Positions 22,701 through 35,925 of a DNA stretch of 64,000 nt are shown here, piece after piece (position 1 is the first letter of the stretch; each line of letters starts with the position of its first letter). Source of the stretch: Nemertoderma westbladi. Lineage: Eukaryota; Xenacoelomorpha; Nemertodermatida; Nemertodermatidae. The DNA is taken from positions 1-64,000 of the forward strand of contig JAUCBJ010007325.1 of NCBI GenBank assembly GCA_032718475.1, written 5' to 3'. The notes under the pieces were generated by a model, which searched no databases, was not told the DNA's origin, and saw nothing but the letters and a program-made list of their open reading frames with translations. The position numbers and the translations under genes were made by a program.

Positions 22701-25700
22701 AGTAGATGAGGGCCCCATATAGGCCATTTGCTACAGATGACAGTAGATGAGGGCCCCATATATATAGGCCATATGTTACAGATGACCTTAGATGAGGGCC
22801 CCATATATATAGGCCATTTGTTACAGATGACAGTAGATGAGGGCCCCATATATATAGGCCATATGTTACAGATGACCTTAGATGAGGGCCCCATATATAT
22901 AGGCCATATGTTACAGATGACCTTAGATGAGGGCCCCATATATATAGGCCATATGCTACAGATGACAGTAGATGAGGGCCCCATATATATAGGCCATTTG
23001 CTACAGATGACAGTAGATGAGGGCCCCATATATATAGGCCATTTGCTACAGATGACAGTAGATGGTGACCCCATATATATAGGCCATTTGCTACAGATGA
23101 CAGTAGATGAGGGCCCCATATAGGCCATTTGCTACAGATGACAGTAGATGAGGGCCCCATATATATAGGCCATATGTTACAGATGACCTTAGATGAGGGC
23201 CCCATATATATAGGCCATATGCTACAGATGACAGTAGATGAGGACCCCATATATATAGGCCATATGCTACAGATGACAGTAGATGGTGACCCCATATATA
23301 TAGGCCATATGCTACAGATGACAGTAGATGAGGGCCCCATATATATAGGCCATTTGCTACAGATGACAGTAGATGAGGGCCCCATATATATAGGCCATTT
23401 GCTACAGATGACAGTAGATGAGGACCCCATATATATAGGCCATATGCTACAGATGACAGTAGATGAGGGCCCCATATATATAGGCCATTTGCTACAGATG
23501 ACAGTAGATGAGGGCCCCATATATATAGGCCATATGCTACAGATGACAGTAGATGAGGGCCCCATATATATAGGCCATTTGCTACAGATGACAGTAGATG
23601 AGGGCCCCATATATATAGGCCATTTGCTACAGATGACAGTAGATGAGGACCCCATATATATAGGCCATATGCTACAGATGACAGTAGATGAGGGCCCCAT
23701 ATATATAGGCCATTTGCTACAGATGACAGTAGATGAGGGCCCCATATATATAGGCCATTTGCTACAGATGACAGTAGATGGTGACCCCATATATATAGGC
23801 CATTTGCTACAGATGACAGTAGATGAGGGCCCCATATAGGCCATTTGCTACAGATGACAGTAGATGAGGGCCCCATATATATAGGCCATATGTTACAGAT
23901 GACCTTAGATGAGGGCCCCATATATATAGGCCATTTGTTACAGATGACAGTAGATGAGGGCCCCATATATATAGGCCATATGTTACAGATGACCTTAGAT
24001 GAGGGCCCCATATATATAGGCCATATGTTACAGATGACCTTAGATGAGGACCCCATATATATAGGCCATTTGCTACAGATGACAGTAGATGAGGGCCCCA
24101 TATATATAAGCCATATGTTACAGATGACCTTAGATGAGGGCCCCATATATATAGGCCATTTGTTACAGATGACAGTAGATGAGGGCCCCATATATATAGG
24201 CCATATGTTACAGATGACCTTAGATGAGGGCCCCATATATATAGGCCATATGTTACAGATGACCTTAGATGAGGACCCCATATATATAGGCCATTTGCTA
24301 CAGATGACAGTAGATGAGGGCCCCATATATATAAGCCATATGTTACAGATGACCTTAGATGAGGGCCCCATATATATAGGCCATTTGCTACAGATGACAG
24401 TAGATGAGGTCCCCATATATATAGGCCATATGTTACAGATGACAGTAGATGAGGACCCCATATATATAGGCCATATGCTACAGATGACAGTAGATGAGGA
24501 CCCCATATATATAGGCCATATGCTACAGATGACAGTAGATGAGGGCCCCATATATATAGGCCATTTGCTACAGATGACAGTAGATGAGGGCCCCATATAT
24601 ATAGGCCATTTGCTACAGATGACAGTAGATGGTGACCCCATATATATAGGCCATTTGCTACAGATGACAGTAGATGAGGGCCCCATATAGGCCATTTGCT
24701 ACAGATGACAGTAGATGAGGGCCCCATATATATAGGCCATATGTTACAGATGACCTTAGATGAGGGCCCCATATATATAGGCCATTTGTTACAGATGACA
24801 GTAGATGAGGGCCCCATATATATAGGCCATATGTTACAGATGACCTTAGATGAGGGCCCCATATATATAGGCCATATGTTACAGATGACCTTAGATGAGG
24901 ACCCCATATATATAGGCCATTTGCTACAGATGACAGTAGATGAGGGCCCCATATATATAAGCCATATGTTACAGATGACCTTAGATGAGGGCCCCATATA
25001 TATAGGCCATTTGTTACAGATGACAGTAGATGAGGGCCCCATATATATAGGCCATATGTTACAGATGACCTTAGATGAGGGCCCCATATATATAGGCCAT
25101 ATGTTACAGATGACCTTAGATGAGGACCCCATATATATAGGCCATTTGCTACAGATGACAGTAGATGAGGGCCCCATATATATAAGCCATATGTTACAGA
25201 TGACCTTAGATGAGGGCCCCATATATATAGGCCATTTGCTACAGATGACAGTAGATGAGGTCCCCATATATATAGGCCATATGTTACAGATGACAGTAGA
25301 TGAGGGCCCCATATATATAGGCCATTTGCTACAGATGACAGTAGATGAGGGCCCCATATATATAGGCCATATGCTACAGATGACAGTAGATGAGGACCCC
25401 ATATATATAGGCCATTTGCTACAGATGACAGTAGATGAGGACCCCATATATATAGGCCATTTGTTACAGATGACAGTAGATGAGGGCCCCATATATATAG
25501 GCCATATGTTACAGATGACAGTAGATGAGGGCCCCATATATATAGGCCATATGTTACAGATGACAGTAGATGAGGGCCCCATATATATAGGCCATTTGTT
25601 ACAGATGACAGTAGATGAGGGCCCCATAGGCCATTTGCTACAGATGACAGCAGATGAGGACCCCATATATATAGGCCATTTGCTACAGATGACAGTAGAT

Positions 25701-28700
25701 GAGGACCCCATATATATAGGCCATTTGTTACAGATGACAGTAGATGAGGGCCCCATATATATAGGCCATATGTTACAGATGACAGTAGATGAGGGCCCCA
25801 TATATATAGGCCATATGTTACAGATGACAGTAGATGAGGGCCCCATATATATAGGCCATATGTTACAGATGACAGTAGATGAGGGCCCCATATATATAGG
25901 CCATTTGTTACAGGTGACAGTAGATGAGGTCCCCATATATATAGGCCATATGTTACAGATGACAGTAGATGAGGGCCCCATATATATAGGCCATTTGCTA
26001 CAGATGACAGTAGATGAGGGCCCCATATATATAGGCCATATGCTACAGATGACAGTAGATGAGGACCCCATATATATAGGCCATTTGCTACAGATGACAG
26101 TAGATGAGGGCCCCATATATATAGGCCATTTGCTACAGATGACAGTAGATGAGGGCCCCATATATATAGGCCATTTGCTACAGATGACAGTAGATGAGGG
26201 CCCCATATATATAGGCCATTTGCTACAGATGACAGTAGATGAGGACCCCATATATATAGGCCATATGCTACAGATGACAGTAGATGAGGACCCCATACAT
26301 ATAGGCCATTTGCTACAGATGACAGTAGATGAGGGCCCCATATAGGCCATTTACTACAGATGACAGTAGATGAGGGCCCCATATATATAGGCCATTTGCT
26401 ACAGATGACAGTAGATGAGGGCCCCATATATATAGGCCATTTGCTACAGATGACAGTAGATGAGGGCCCCATATATATAGGCCATTTGCTACAGATGACA
26501 GTAGATGAGGGCCCCATATATATAGGCCATTTGCTACAGATGACAGTAGATGAGGGCCCCATATATATAGGCCATATGCTACAGATGACAGTAGATGAGG
26601 ACCCCATATATATAGGCCATTTGCTACAGATGACAGTAGATGAGGACCCCATATATATAGGCCATTTGTTACAGATGACAGTAGATGAGGGCCCCATATA
26701 TATAGGCCACTTGTTACAGATGACAGTAGATGAGGGCCCCATATATATAGGCCATATGTTACAGTTGACAGTAGATGAGGGCCCCATATATATAGGCCAT
26801 TTGTTACAGATGACAGTAGATGAGGGCCCCATAGGCCATTTGCTACAGATGACAGTAGATGAGGACCCCATATATATAGGCCATTTGCTACAGATGACAG
26901 TAGATGAGGGCCCCATATATATAGGCCATATATTACAGATGACAGTAGATGAGGGCCCCATATAGGCCATTTGCTGCAGGTGACAGTAGATGAGGGCCCC
27001 ATATATATAGGCCATATGTTACAGATGACAGTAGATGAGGGCCCCATATATATAGGCCATATGTTACAGATGACAGTAGATGAGGGCCCCATATATATAG
27101 GCCATATGTTACAGATGACAGTAGATGAGGACCCCATATATATAGGCCATTTGCTACAGATGACAGTAGATGAGGGCCCCATATGTATAGGCCATATGCT
27201 ACAGATGACAGTAGATGAGGGCCCCATATATATAGGCCATATGTTACAGATGACAGTAGATGAGGGCCCCATATATATAGGCCATTTGTTACAGATGACA
27301 GTAGATGAGGGCCCCATATATATAGGCCATTTGTTACAGATGACAGTAGATGAGGGCCCCATAGGCCATTTGCTACAGATGACAGTAGATGAGGACCCCA
27401 TATATATAGGCCATTTGTTACAGATGACAGTAGATGAGGGCCCCATATATATAGGCCATTTGCTACAGATGACAGTAGATGAGGGCCCCATATATATAGG
27501 CCATATGTTACAGATGACAGTAGATGAGGACCCCATATATATAGGCCATTTGTTACAGGTGACAGTAGATGAGGTCCCCATATATATAGGCCATATGTTA
27601 CAGATGACAGTAGATGAGGGCCCCATATATATAGGCCATTTGCTACAGATGACAGTAGATGAGGGCCCCATATATATAGGCCATATGCTACAGATGACAG
27701 TAGATGAGGACCCCATATATATAGGCCATTTGCTACAGATGACAGTAGATGAGGGCCCCATATATATAGGCCATTTGCTACAGATGACAGTAGATGAGGG
27801 CCCCATATATATAGGCCATATGCTACAGATGACAGTAGATGAGGACCCCATATATATAGGCCATTTGCTACAGATGACAGTAGATGAGGGCCCCATATAT
27901 ATAGGCCATATATTACAGATGACAGTAGATGAGGGCCCCATTTAGGCCATTTACTACAGATGACAGTAGATGAGGGCCCCATATATATAGGCCATTTGCT
28001 ACAGATGACAGTAGATGAGGGCCCCATATATATAGGCCATTTGCTACAGATGACAGTAGATGAGGGCCCCATATATATAGGCCATATGCTACAGATGACA
28101 GTAGATGAGGACCCCATATATATAGGCCATTTGCTACAGATGACAGTAGATGAGGACCCCATATATATAGGCCATTTGTTACAGATGACAGTAGATGAGG
28201 GCCCCATATATATAGGCCATATGTTACAGATGACAGTAGATGAGGGCCCCATATATATAGGCCATATGTTACAGTTGACAGTAGATGAGGGCCCCATATA
28301 TATAGGCCATTTGTTACAGATGACAGTAGATGAGGGCCCCATAGGCCATTTGCTACAGATGACAGTAGATGAGGACCCCATATATATAGGCCATTTGCTA
28401 CAGATGACAGTAGATGAGGGCCCCATATATATAGGCCATATGCTACAGATGACAGTAGATGAGGACCCCATATATATAGGCCATTTGTTACAGGTGACAG
28501 TAGATGAGGTCCCCATATATATAGGCCATATGTTACAGATGACAGTAGATGAGGGCCCCATATATATAGGCCATTTGCTACAGATGACAGTAGATGAGGG
28601 CCCCATATATATAGGCCATATGCTACAGATGACAGTAGATGAGGACCCCATATATATAGGCCATTTGCTACAGATGACAGTAGATGAGGGCCCCATATAT

Positions 28701-31149
28701 ATAGGCCATATGTTACAGATGACAGTAGATGATGACCCCATATATATAGGCCATTTGCTACAGATGACAGTAGATGAGGACCCCATATATATAGGCCATT
28801 TGCTACAGATGACAGTAGATGAGGACCCCATATATATAGGCCATTTGCTACAGATGACAGTAGATGAGGACCCCATATATATAGGCCATTTGCTACAGAT
28901 GACAGTAGATGAGGGCCCCATATATATAGGCCATTTGCTACAGATGACAGTAGATGAGGGCCCCATATATATAGGCCATTTGCTACAGATGACATTAGAT
29001 GAGGGCCCCATATATATAGGCCATTTGCTACAGATGACAGTAGATGAGGGCCCCATATATATAGGCCATTTGCTACAGATGACAGTAGATGAGGGCCCCA
29101 TATATATAGGCCATTTGCTACAGATGACAGTAGATGAGGGCCCCATATATATAGGCCATTTGCTACAGATGACAGTAGATGAGGGCCCCATACATATAGG
29201 CCATTTGCTACAGATGACAGTAGATGAGGACCCCATATATATAGGCCATTTGCTACAGATGACAGTAGATGAGGGCCCCATATATATAGGCCATTTGCTA
29301 CAGATGACAGTAGATGAGGGCCCCATATATATAGGCCATATATTACAGATGACAGTAGATGAGGGCCCCATATAGGCCATTTGCTGCAGGTGACAGTAGA
29401 TGAGGGCCCCATATATATAGGCCATATGTTACAGATGACAGTAGATGAGGGCCCCATATATATAGGCCATATGTTACAGATGACAGTAGATGAGGGCCCC
29501 ATATATATAGGCCATATGTTACAGATGACAGTAGATGAGGACCCCATATATATAGGCCATTTGCTACAGATGACAGTAGATGAGGGCCCCATATGTATAG
29601 GCCATATGCTACAGATGACAGTAGATGAGGGCCCCATATATATAGGCCATATGTTACAGATGACAGTAGATGAGGGCCCCATATATATAGGCCATTTGTT
29701 ACAGATGACAGTAGATGAGGGCCCCATATATATAGGCCATATGCTACAGATGACAGTAGATGAGGGCCCCATATATATAGGCCATTTGTTACAGATGACA
29801 GTAGATGAGGGCCCCATATATATAGGCCATATGTTACAGATGACAGTAGATGAGGGCCCCATATATATAGGCCATATGTTACAGATGACAGTAGATGAGG
29901 GCCCCATATATATAGGCCATTTGCTACAGATGACAGTAGATGAGGGCCCCATATGTATAGGCCATATGCTACAGATGACAGTAGATGAGGGCCCCATATA
30001 TATAGGCCATATGTTACAGATGACAGTAGATGAGGGCCCCATATATATAGGCCATTTGTTACAGATGACAGTAGATGAGGGCCCCATATATATAGGCCAT
30101 ATGCTACAGATGACAGTAGATGAGGGCCCCATATATATAGGCCATTTGTTACAGATGACAGTAGATGAGGGCCCCATATATATAGGCCATATGTTACAGA
30201 TGACAGTAGATGAGGGCCCCATATATATAGGCCATATGTTACAGATGACAGTAGATTAGGACACCATATATATACGCCATATGTTACAGATGACAGTAGA
30301 TGAGGGCCCCATATATATAGGCCATGCTACAGATGACAGTAGATGAGGACCCCATATATATAGGCCATTTGTTACAGATGACAGTAGATGAGGGACCCAT
30401 ATATATGGGCCATATGTTACAGATGACAGTAGATGAGGACCCCATATATATAGGCCATATGTTACAGATGACAGTAGATGAGGGCCCCATATATATAGGC
30501 CATGCTACAGATGACAGTAGATGAGGACCCCATATATATAGGCCATATGTTACAGATGACAGTAGATGAGGACCCCATATATATAGGCCATATGCTACAG
30601 ATGACAGTAGATGAGGGCCCCATATATATAGGCCATATGCTACAGATGACAGTAGATGAGGGCCCCATATATATAGGCCATATGTTACAGATGACAGTAG
30701 ATGAGGACCCCATATATATAGGTCATTTGTTACAGATGACAGTAGATGAGGGCCCCATATATATAGGCCATATGTTACAGATGACAGTAGATGAGGGTCC
30801 CATATAGGCCATATGTTACAGATGACAGTAGATGAGGGCCCCATATATATAGGCCATTTGCTACAGATGACAGTAGATGAGGGCCCCATATATATAGGCC
30901 ATATGTTACAGATGGCAGTAGATGATGACCCCATATATATAGGCCATTTGCTGCAGATGACAGTAGATGAGGGCCCCATATAGGCCATATGTTACAGATG
31001 ACCGTAGATGAGGGCCCCATATATATAGGCCATATGTTACAGATGACAGTAGATGATGACCCCATATATATAGGCCATTTGCTGCAGATGACAGTAGATG
31101 AGGGCCCCATATAGGCCATATGTTACAGATGACAGTAGATGAGGACCCC
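19789..31149. repeat. 45-bp satellite array with higher-order structure, about 250 units
   Basis: The unit has GGGCCCCATATATATAGGCC, then ATTTGCTACAGATGACAG and TAGATGAG. It holds three self-complementary parts: GGGCCC, TATATATA and AGGCC. Variants include ATATG for ATTTG, TTACAG for CTACAG, CTTAG for AGTAG, and GGTGACC or GAGGACC for GAGGGCC. A 41-bp unit lacking TATA recurs at intervals of exactly n x 45 + 41 (for example 401, 491, 446, 311, 446, 356, 401, 716 and 851 bp between 20.3 and 24.7 kb). A 39-bp unit (CCCCATAGGCC) occurs near 25625, 26829, 27359 and 28339. Both-strand open frames are a consequence of the unit length. Confidence 0.97.
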
Positions 31150-31333
31150 ACTACCAACTGCATATGTGAAGTGAACTAACATCCGTTGTGTGGTAGCTGC
31201 CCCGAGAGCCAAGTCACCTACACATATTATAACCATAGAGATAGCAATTAATACAGAAGTCAACATGGGAAAAATTAGAATTCGGACATCAAGTGTCCTA
31301 CTGGCGTCAACTATCGCCTGGTCGGATGCATGT

Positions 31334-31678
31334 CAACACTTGTACAGGAGAAGGAGTTGGCTTGAGTGTTGGGCTAACGCTTTCTGTGTCTCCAATCAGG
31401 CCCAACACTTGTACAGGAGAAGGAGTTGGCTTGAGTGTTGGGCTAACGCTTTCTGTGTCTCCTGTCAGGCCGAACACTTGTACAGGGGAAGGAGTTGGCT
31501 TGAGTGTTGGGCTAACGCTTTCTGTGTCTCCAGTCAGGCACAACACTTGTACAGGAGAAGGAGTAGGCTTGAGTGTTGGGCTAACGCTTTCTGTGTCTCC
31601 AGTCAGGCCCAACACTTGTACAGGAGAAGGAGTTGGCTTGAGTGTTGGGCTAACGCTTTCTGTGTATCCTGTCAGGCC
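31334..31678. repeat. 69-bp tandem repeat, five copies
   Basis: Five units of 69 bp beginning near AACACTTGTACAGG. The length is 23 codons, so all frames stay open. The minus strand reads a Pro/Ser/Thr-rich period (ESVSPTLKPTPSPVQVLGLT), the kind of sequence found in extracellular stalks. I see no convincing splice sites or domain next to it. Coding status is unknown; the simplest reading is a minisatellite. Confidence 0.85.
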
Positions 31679-31789
31679 TGATGGTGAAGTTCTGATTGGA
31701 GGAGACCTAAGCTTCTAGACCAAGACATTGCCTGTATCTAAAAGTACTCGTTGACATCCAGTCAGGGATATCACGTTTTCTGAATTACT

Positions 31790-32760
31790 CTGAGTTGCAA
31801 CTTTTCAGATAAATCTTGTGGTGTTGACGGTGTACCACATGAGGTTTTCATGTGCATGAATATCTAATCCATTCCATTCTCTACATCATATATTGCTCAA
31901 AGAGTGTACCACAATAACTGAACAATAACAGGTTATTTTTACTTTCTCATGAAAGTGAACTTGAGACTAACTGATATAACATAAATCACTTACACCTAGA
32001 CCAGTTCCTGTAATAAAAATGTATATTAAGGAACACCTCGAAAAAACAGCTTGCCAACATATTGTTAATATCATTAATATCACTTATGTGTGATATTATG
32101 TTACCAGATTGAATTCGTTTACAGGGGTTTTAATTGCGTGGAAACTAAATGGGTTCCGAAAAGGTAGAAGACCCCTTCCCAAGTGTTCATTACGGCACTC
32201 TGGTGAATTGAATTAAATACAAAGAAAGATAGACATCTAGTTACCATCATTGTAGACTTCGTCAAGGGTTTCGTCTTTGTCTCATTCCCTTGCATGCATT
32301 CCTCATGATCTGTCAGAAATACTGGGTAGTACTATGACTAAGCTAGAACAGGTGGCATGGAATGTTGGGCAATTTGTAAATGTTACAAATACTAAAATTA
32401 TGACTGAATACTAGGATACCATCAGATTATTGGTAATCAATATGTTCAGTCAATGGTTTGCGTGGTTTGTCACATAGAATACTTCTGCAACCGAATAGGG
32501 TCTTGGATTAGGAGATCCATTCTAAAGACCTACAATTACGAAAGGGCAATGTGTGGTCTTAGGCAAGGCGTGGTCTAAGCAAGGCGTGGTCTATGCAAGG
32601 CGTGGTCTACGTTTAATAAACTATCATAGAGTTAGTAAATAATCTGGAATCAAACATTACATGTAGGTTTTTTTCCGGGCAGCAGTAGATCTTGTGCTGC
32701 CATATGGCAGTTCCTACCGGATCTCTTGATGGTGTTTACACCAGGATGTGTCCCATAAAA
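31790..32760 (+). pseudogene. LINE-B, strongly decayed copy
   Basis: Scattered pieces match the other LINE-B copies in order: CGVDGVPHEVF (about 31830), NGFRKGR (about 32150), a degenerate FVDF region (about 32250), GSWIRRS (about 32500), KGKAWAAL-like remnants, and a remnant of the LLYGSPCWALTAEDTKSLDG block (about 32690-32740). No frame longer than a few tens of codons survives. It is older than the other copies. Confidence 0.65.
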
Positions 32761-32826
32761 CTAATCACTCGCTTAATAAATGAGGCATTGTACTTTAAGT
32801 AAATTGCCTTGTTTGTTAAGTATACT

Positions 32827-34968
32827 ACTATTAGGGTCGGCATGCTGCATTGCAGCTGCATTTTTAAGAATACTGTGCCGGCGTGTCGACAAAATTGCGC
32901 CGCCACAACGCCCTATCACCCATGATATTTGCTAGATCATCGTCATCCTCAAGGTCAGATTCGTCTCAAGAAAGTCATGGGCTGTCCACCATGCTTATTC
33001 ACTCCATGAGGCTGCCAAAGTACAAGATTATGCACTGGCTGGTCCTCACGGCGAAAGCAATGTCCTGCAAAGCGGAGGCGACTTTGGTCTAGTGTCAAGC
33101 TTGGGGGAACCAATGAGACACCTCCAATGTTATATAGTGTCTGGTTGGAGATGTGTGCATTGTACTTGACACAATGAACCCGGCGTAGCATTCTTGTGAA
33201 TGTGCCATCCAGAGATTTGGTGTCCTCAGCAGTTAGAGCCCAGCATGGACTCCCATAGAGGAGTACTGGAACTACTGCTGCTCTAAATAATCGGACCTTA
33301 AGTTTCCGATTAATTCTCGGTGACTTACAAATCCTGGAAAGCCTATTCAAGGCTGCCCATGCCTTTCCCTTACGTATTCGATGGTCCTCATCTGACTTCC
33401 GGATCCATGATCCCAGGTAACAGAACTCATCCACATGCTCAAGCATACCATCATTTGAGCTTATGCTCATCCGGTCAGAGACTTGCTGATGATTTTCAAA
33501 GTGAACTGTCAACATTTTGGACTATCTGGAGTTAATAAAAAGACCAACACTAGAAGCAGCCTGTTCTAATGAGCTGAGGAGCCGTTGGGCTCCCTCTAGT
33601 GATTCTGAGAGTACTCCTAAGCCATCAGCAAAGTCTAGATCAGTTAGGTACTTGGCAGGATTTCCTCGACTTCTGGAGCCAGTAGGTGGAGTTATCATCA
33701 CCCCATCATCATTATGATGATCTAAGGACATGCGTAGAACATAGTCAACCACAATAATGAACAAGAATGGTGCAAGTGTGTCTCCCTGGGGGACGCCCCA
33801 TAACACTTCAAATGGTTCTGTGTCACCGTCAACAGTAAACACAAATGTTGTCGAACCATCGTATACTGATCTGATTTCATCAGAAATCTCATATAATGAA
33901 AGTATGCTGAACATAGTTGAGCGAGAGACTGAATCAAAGGCCTTAAAGAAGTCAACAAATATAACAGCCAGATGCCTGTCTTTCCTTTTTGATATCTCTT
34001 CAATTATCCTTCTAAGTGCCAAAATGGCCTCCATGGTCCCACGACCTTTACGGAACGCATTCTGATTTCCACGGAGCAGTCTCTCAATGGGATCCCTGAT
34101 GCGATTTAATAGAATTCTATTGTATAGCTTTGCAGCAATAGAGATCAATGAAATTCCCCAAAAAGAACCATAGAGTGTTAGGTTGCCCTTCTTGGGAACT
34201 GGCACCAACTTATTTGTTTTCATTTATTGTGGGACTCTTGTTGTTCGGTACATGTCTACTATGAGCTTTAAACACTCAGGTATTTTAAAGACCTTAGGGG
34301 GAACGCCATCTACTCCACTACTGGCACGATTGGTCTTAATGCTCTTTGCAACAGCCTTCACTTCTACAAAGGAGATATCGCCAATGGGAATATCTGGGAG
34401 TACAGACTCAGACACTTTTACTTCTATAAAGTTGTCAGGCAATACCCTGTCATTATTGAGGAGCTTTTCAAAGTGGGCCTTCCAACCATTGCGGCATTGA
34501 GGCGATCGGCTGGTGATTCAGCCTTAACCTTGGTGGTTGGTTGGCTTTTACGCCCAGTAAGCAAGTTGATCGATTTCCATGCCTGGGATGATTGCCTGCT
34601 GTCGTATGTCATCAACCTGTTGGTTTATTAGCTCCTGTAGATTAACAGAGTACTGCCTGCTCAGGGACCTAGATGCAGCCTTAACTGCATTCTTGGCCAC
34701 TGTAGTCTGTTTGAGTCGGGACTCTTTCTGCGCCTTATGAAGGTCATTTCGGCACTTCTGAATTTTGTTGTCAGTCCAGGGGGCCCTTTTCCTGTTTCGA
34801 GGGTATACAGGAACTGTTTCTGCAGCTGCTAATTTAACTGCTTCTGTGAAGGCAGTATAGCCCTCGCAGTGATCTGCCGCCTCAGAGGCAATAACCTCAT
34901 ACCTGTTGCTCAGCTGTAGTATGAAGCTGGACCTCACACTTGGCTGTTGCAACAGAGAGGACCAGTCA
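32827..34968 (-). pseudogene. LINE-B copy 2, 5'-truncated, inserted next to Nav gate exon A
   Basis: Read on the minus strand from about 34968 to 32827. It begins inside the linker after the endonuclease (SNRYEVIASEAADHCEGYTA), passes through the RT (ASSGVDGVPPKVFK, NAFRKGRGTMEA, VDFFKAFDSVSR, VPQGDTLAPFLF, DLDFADGLG), and ends with the C-terminal YLGSWIRKS, RAAVVPVLLYGSPCWALT and LRFAGHCFRREDQPVHN. Motif C has FADG for FADD. Frameshifts are present near 34600, 34230 and 33520. A 9-bp duplication AAGTATACT (32818-32826 and 34993-35001) flanks it, with filler AAGTT repeats at the 5' junction. It lies antisense to the sodium channel gene, about 230 bp upstream of exon A. Confidence 0.88.
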
Positions 34969-35076
34969 AGTATAAGTTAAGTTAAGTTAAGTAAGTATAC
35001 TTAATTCACCCACTACTAAGGGGGTTGGAGGTGAAAGTATGTTACAAATGTTATGCAATCTAACTAAGATATGACA

Positions 35077-35118
35077 AAAAAAAAATTTTTTGGGGGGGAA
35101 GGGGGGGGGGGGGGGTGT
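35077..35118. repeat. A-tract and G-tract upstream of gate exon A
   Basis: A run of A, then T, then two long G runs (9 and about 16 G) end about 80 bp before the exon A acceptor. Intronic G runs can bind hnRNP F/H and form quadruplexes, so this could influence exon choice; that is inference. Confidence 0.6.
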
Positions 35119-35199
35119 GCGCTGGAATTAAGACACTTTATTCCAGGAGATGGAATAGCCGTTTGTCAGATATAACAACATGTATTTACCCCGCTGTAG

Positions 35200-35316
35200 T
35201 ATGCAACTGATGCACCTCTTATGGTGTTTCTTACTGATACGCAAAAAAAGTTTTACACCACAATGACACAATTTGGCTCGAAGAAAAAGCCCAAGAAGAA
35301 TATAAATAGACCGCAG
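35200..35316 (+). CDS. Nav alpha subunit, domain III-IV linker exon, version A (VFL gate)
   Basis: 117 bp, 39 codons, phase 0 at both ends, acceptor CCCCGCTGTAG and donor GTTAGA. The peptide contains LMVFLTDTQKKFYTTMTQFG and a basic SKKKPKK stretch ending INRPQ. It matches the cytoplasmic III-IV linker of voltage-gated sodium channels, whose vertebrate form contains [20 protein letters not shown]. This loop is the fast-inactivation particle that blocks the pore after opening. The I-F-M triad position reads V-F-L, keeping the central Phe. As I recall, vertebrate SCN genes also carry this linker on one small exon. A is the most canonical of the three copies. It is separated from copy B by 6.2 kb, mostly satellite. 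ATP, calcium or NALCN-type channels lack this linker. Confidence 0.87.
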
Positions 35317-35925
35317 GTTAGATAAAATTACCGGGGAAATTTATCGAAACTAATTATATAGTTTCTATAGCGGAATCATTCTCATTAAACATTATTGCTG
35401 TTTCATTATCATCATCTTACTAATATTATTAACCGTATTGAATTCTGACTTGGGAGATTTGGCCCACCAATCAAGGTAATTTCCGATAACGTATAATAGG
35501 ATATATAAAACATCATGTTTATCTTATTTTAATCAAATTGGTTTTATATTTTATTGTGTTGCAGTAATTCGTTGCAATTACTGATTGATTATTTAGTAGC
35601 TCTATTGAGGCTGTTGGTTGCCGATGTTTTTCCCTTATTGTAATAAGATAAGCCCAAGAAAACATAAGTAAATAAATAAATCAAAAGCATAAATAAATTA
35701 GGTTATAAAAAGGTTATATTATGTAAAAGGGACACAAAACTAATAAATTAAATTTCTACGGGTAGTTATGTAGTGAATGCCGTGGACTGCCTGATGCTTT
35801 ACCTGTATTTGTATTTGTATTTGTACTTTTTTTTATCATTATTTTACTTTATAGCTTTACATTTATATCTGCACTGATGGTTTCTTCCAGGATGTATAAT
35901 TATTAGACATATTTTATGTGGGTGA
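35317..35925 (+). other. Nav intron segment after gate exon A
   Basis: AT-rich, with no open frame of note and no further gate-like sequence. It leads into the 83-bp satellite. Confidence 0.6.

Noticed and set aside
19698-31163. Open frames up to 847 codons on both strands (repeats of YIGHLLQMTVDEGP or WPIYMGPSSTVICS)
   Set aside because: The 45-bp satellite is a multiple of three and has no stops in these phases. Both strands and several frames are open equally, and every 41-bp unit breaks them, as expected for non-coding DNA.
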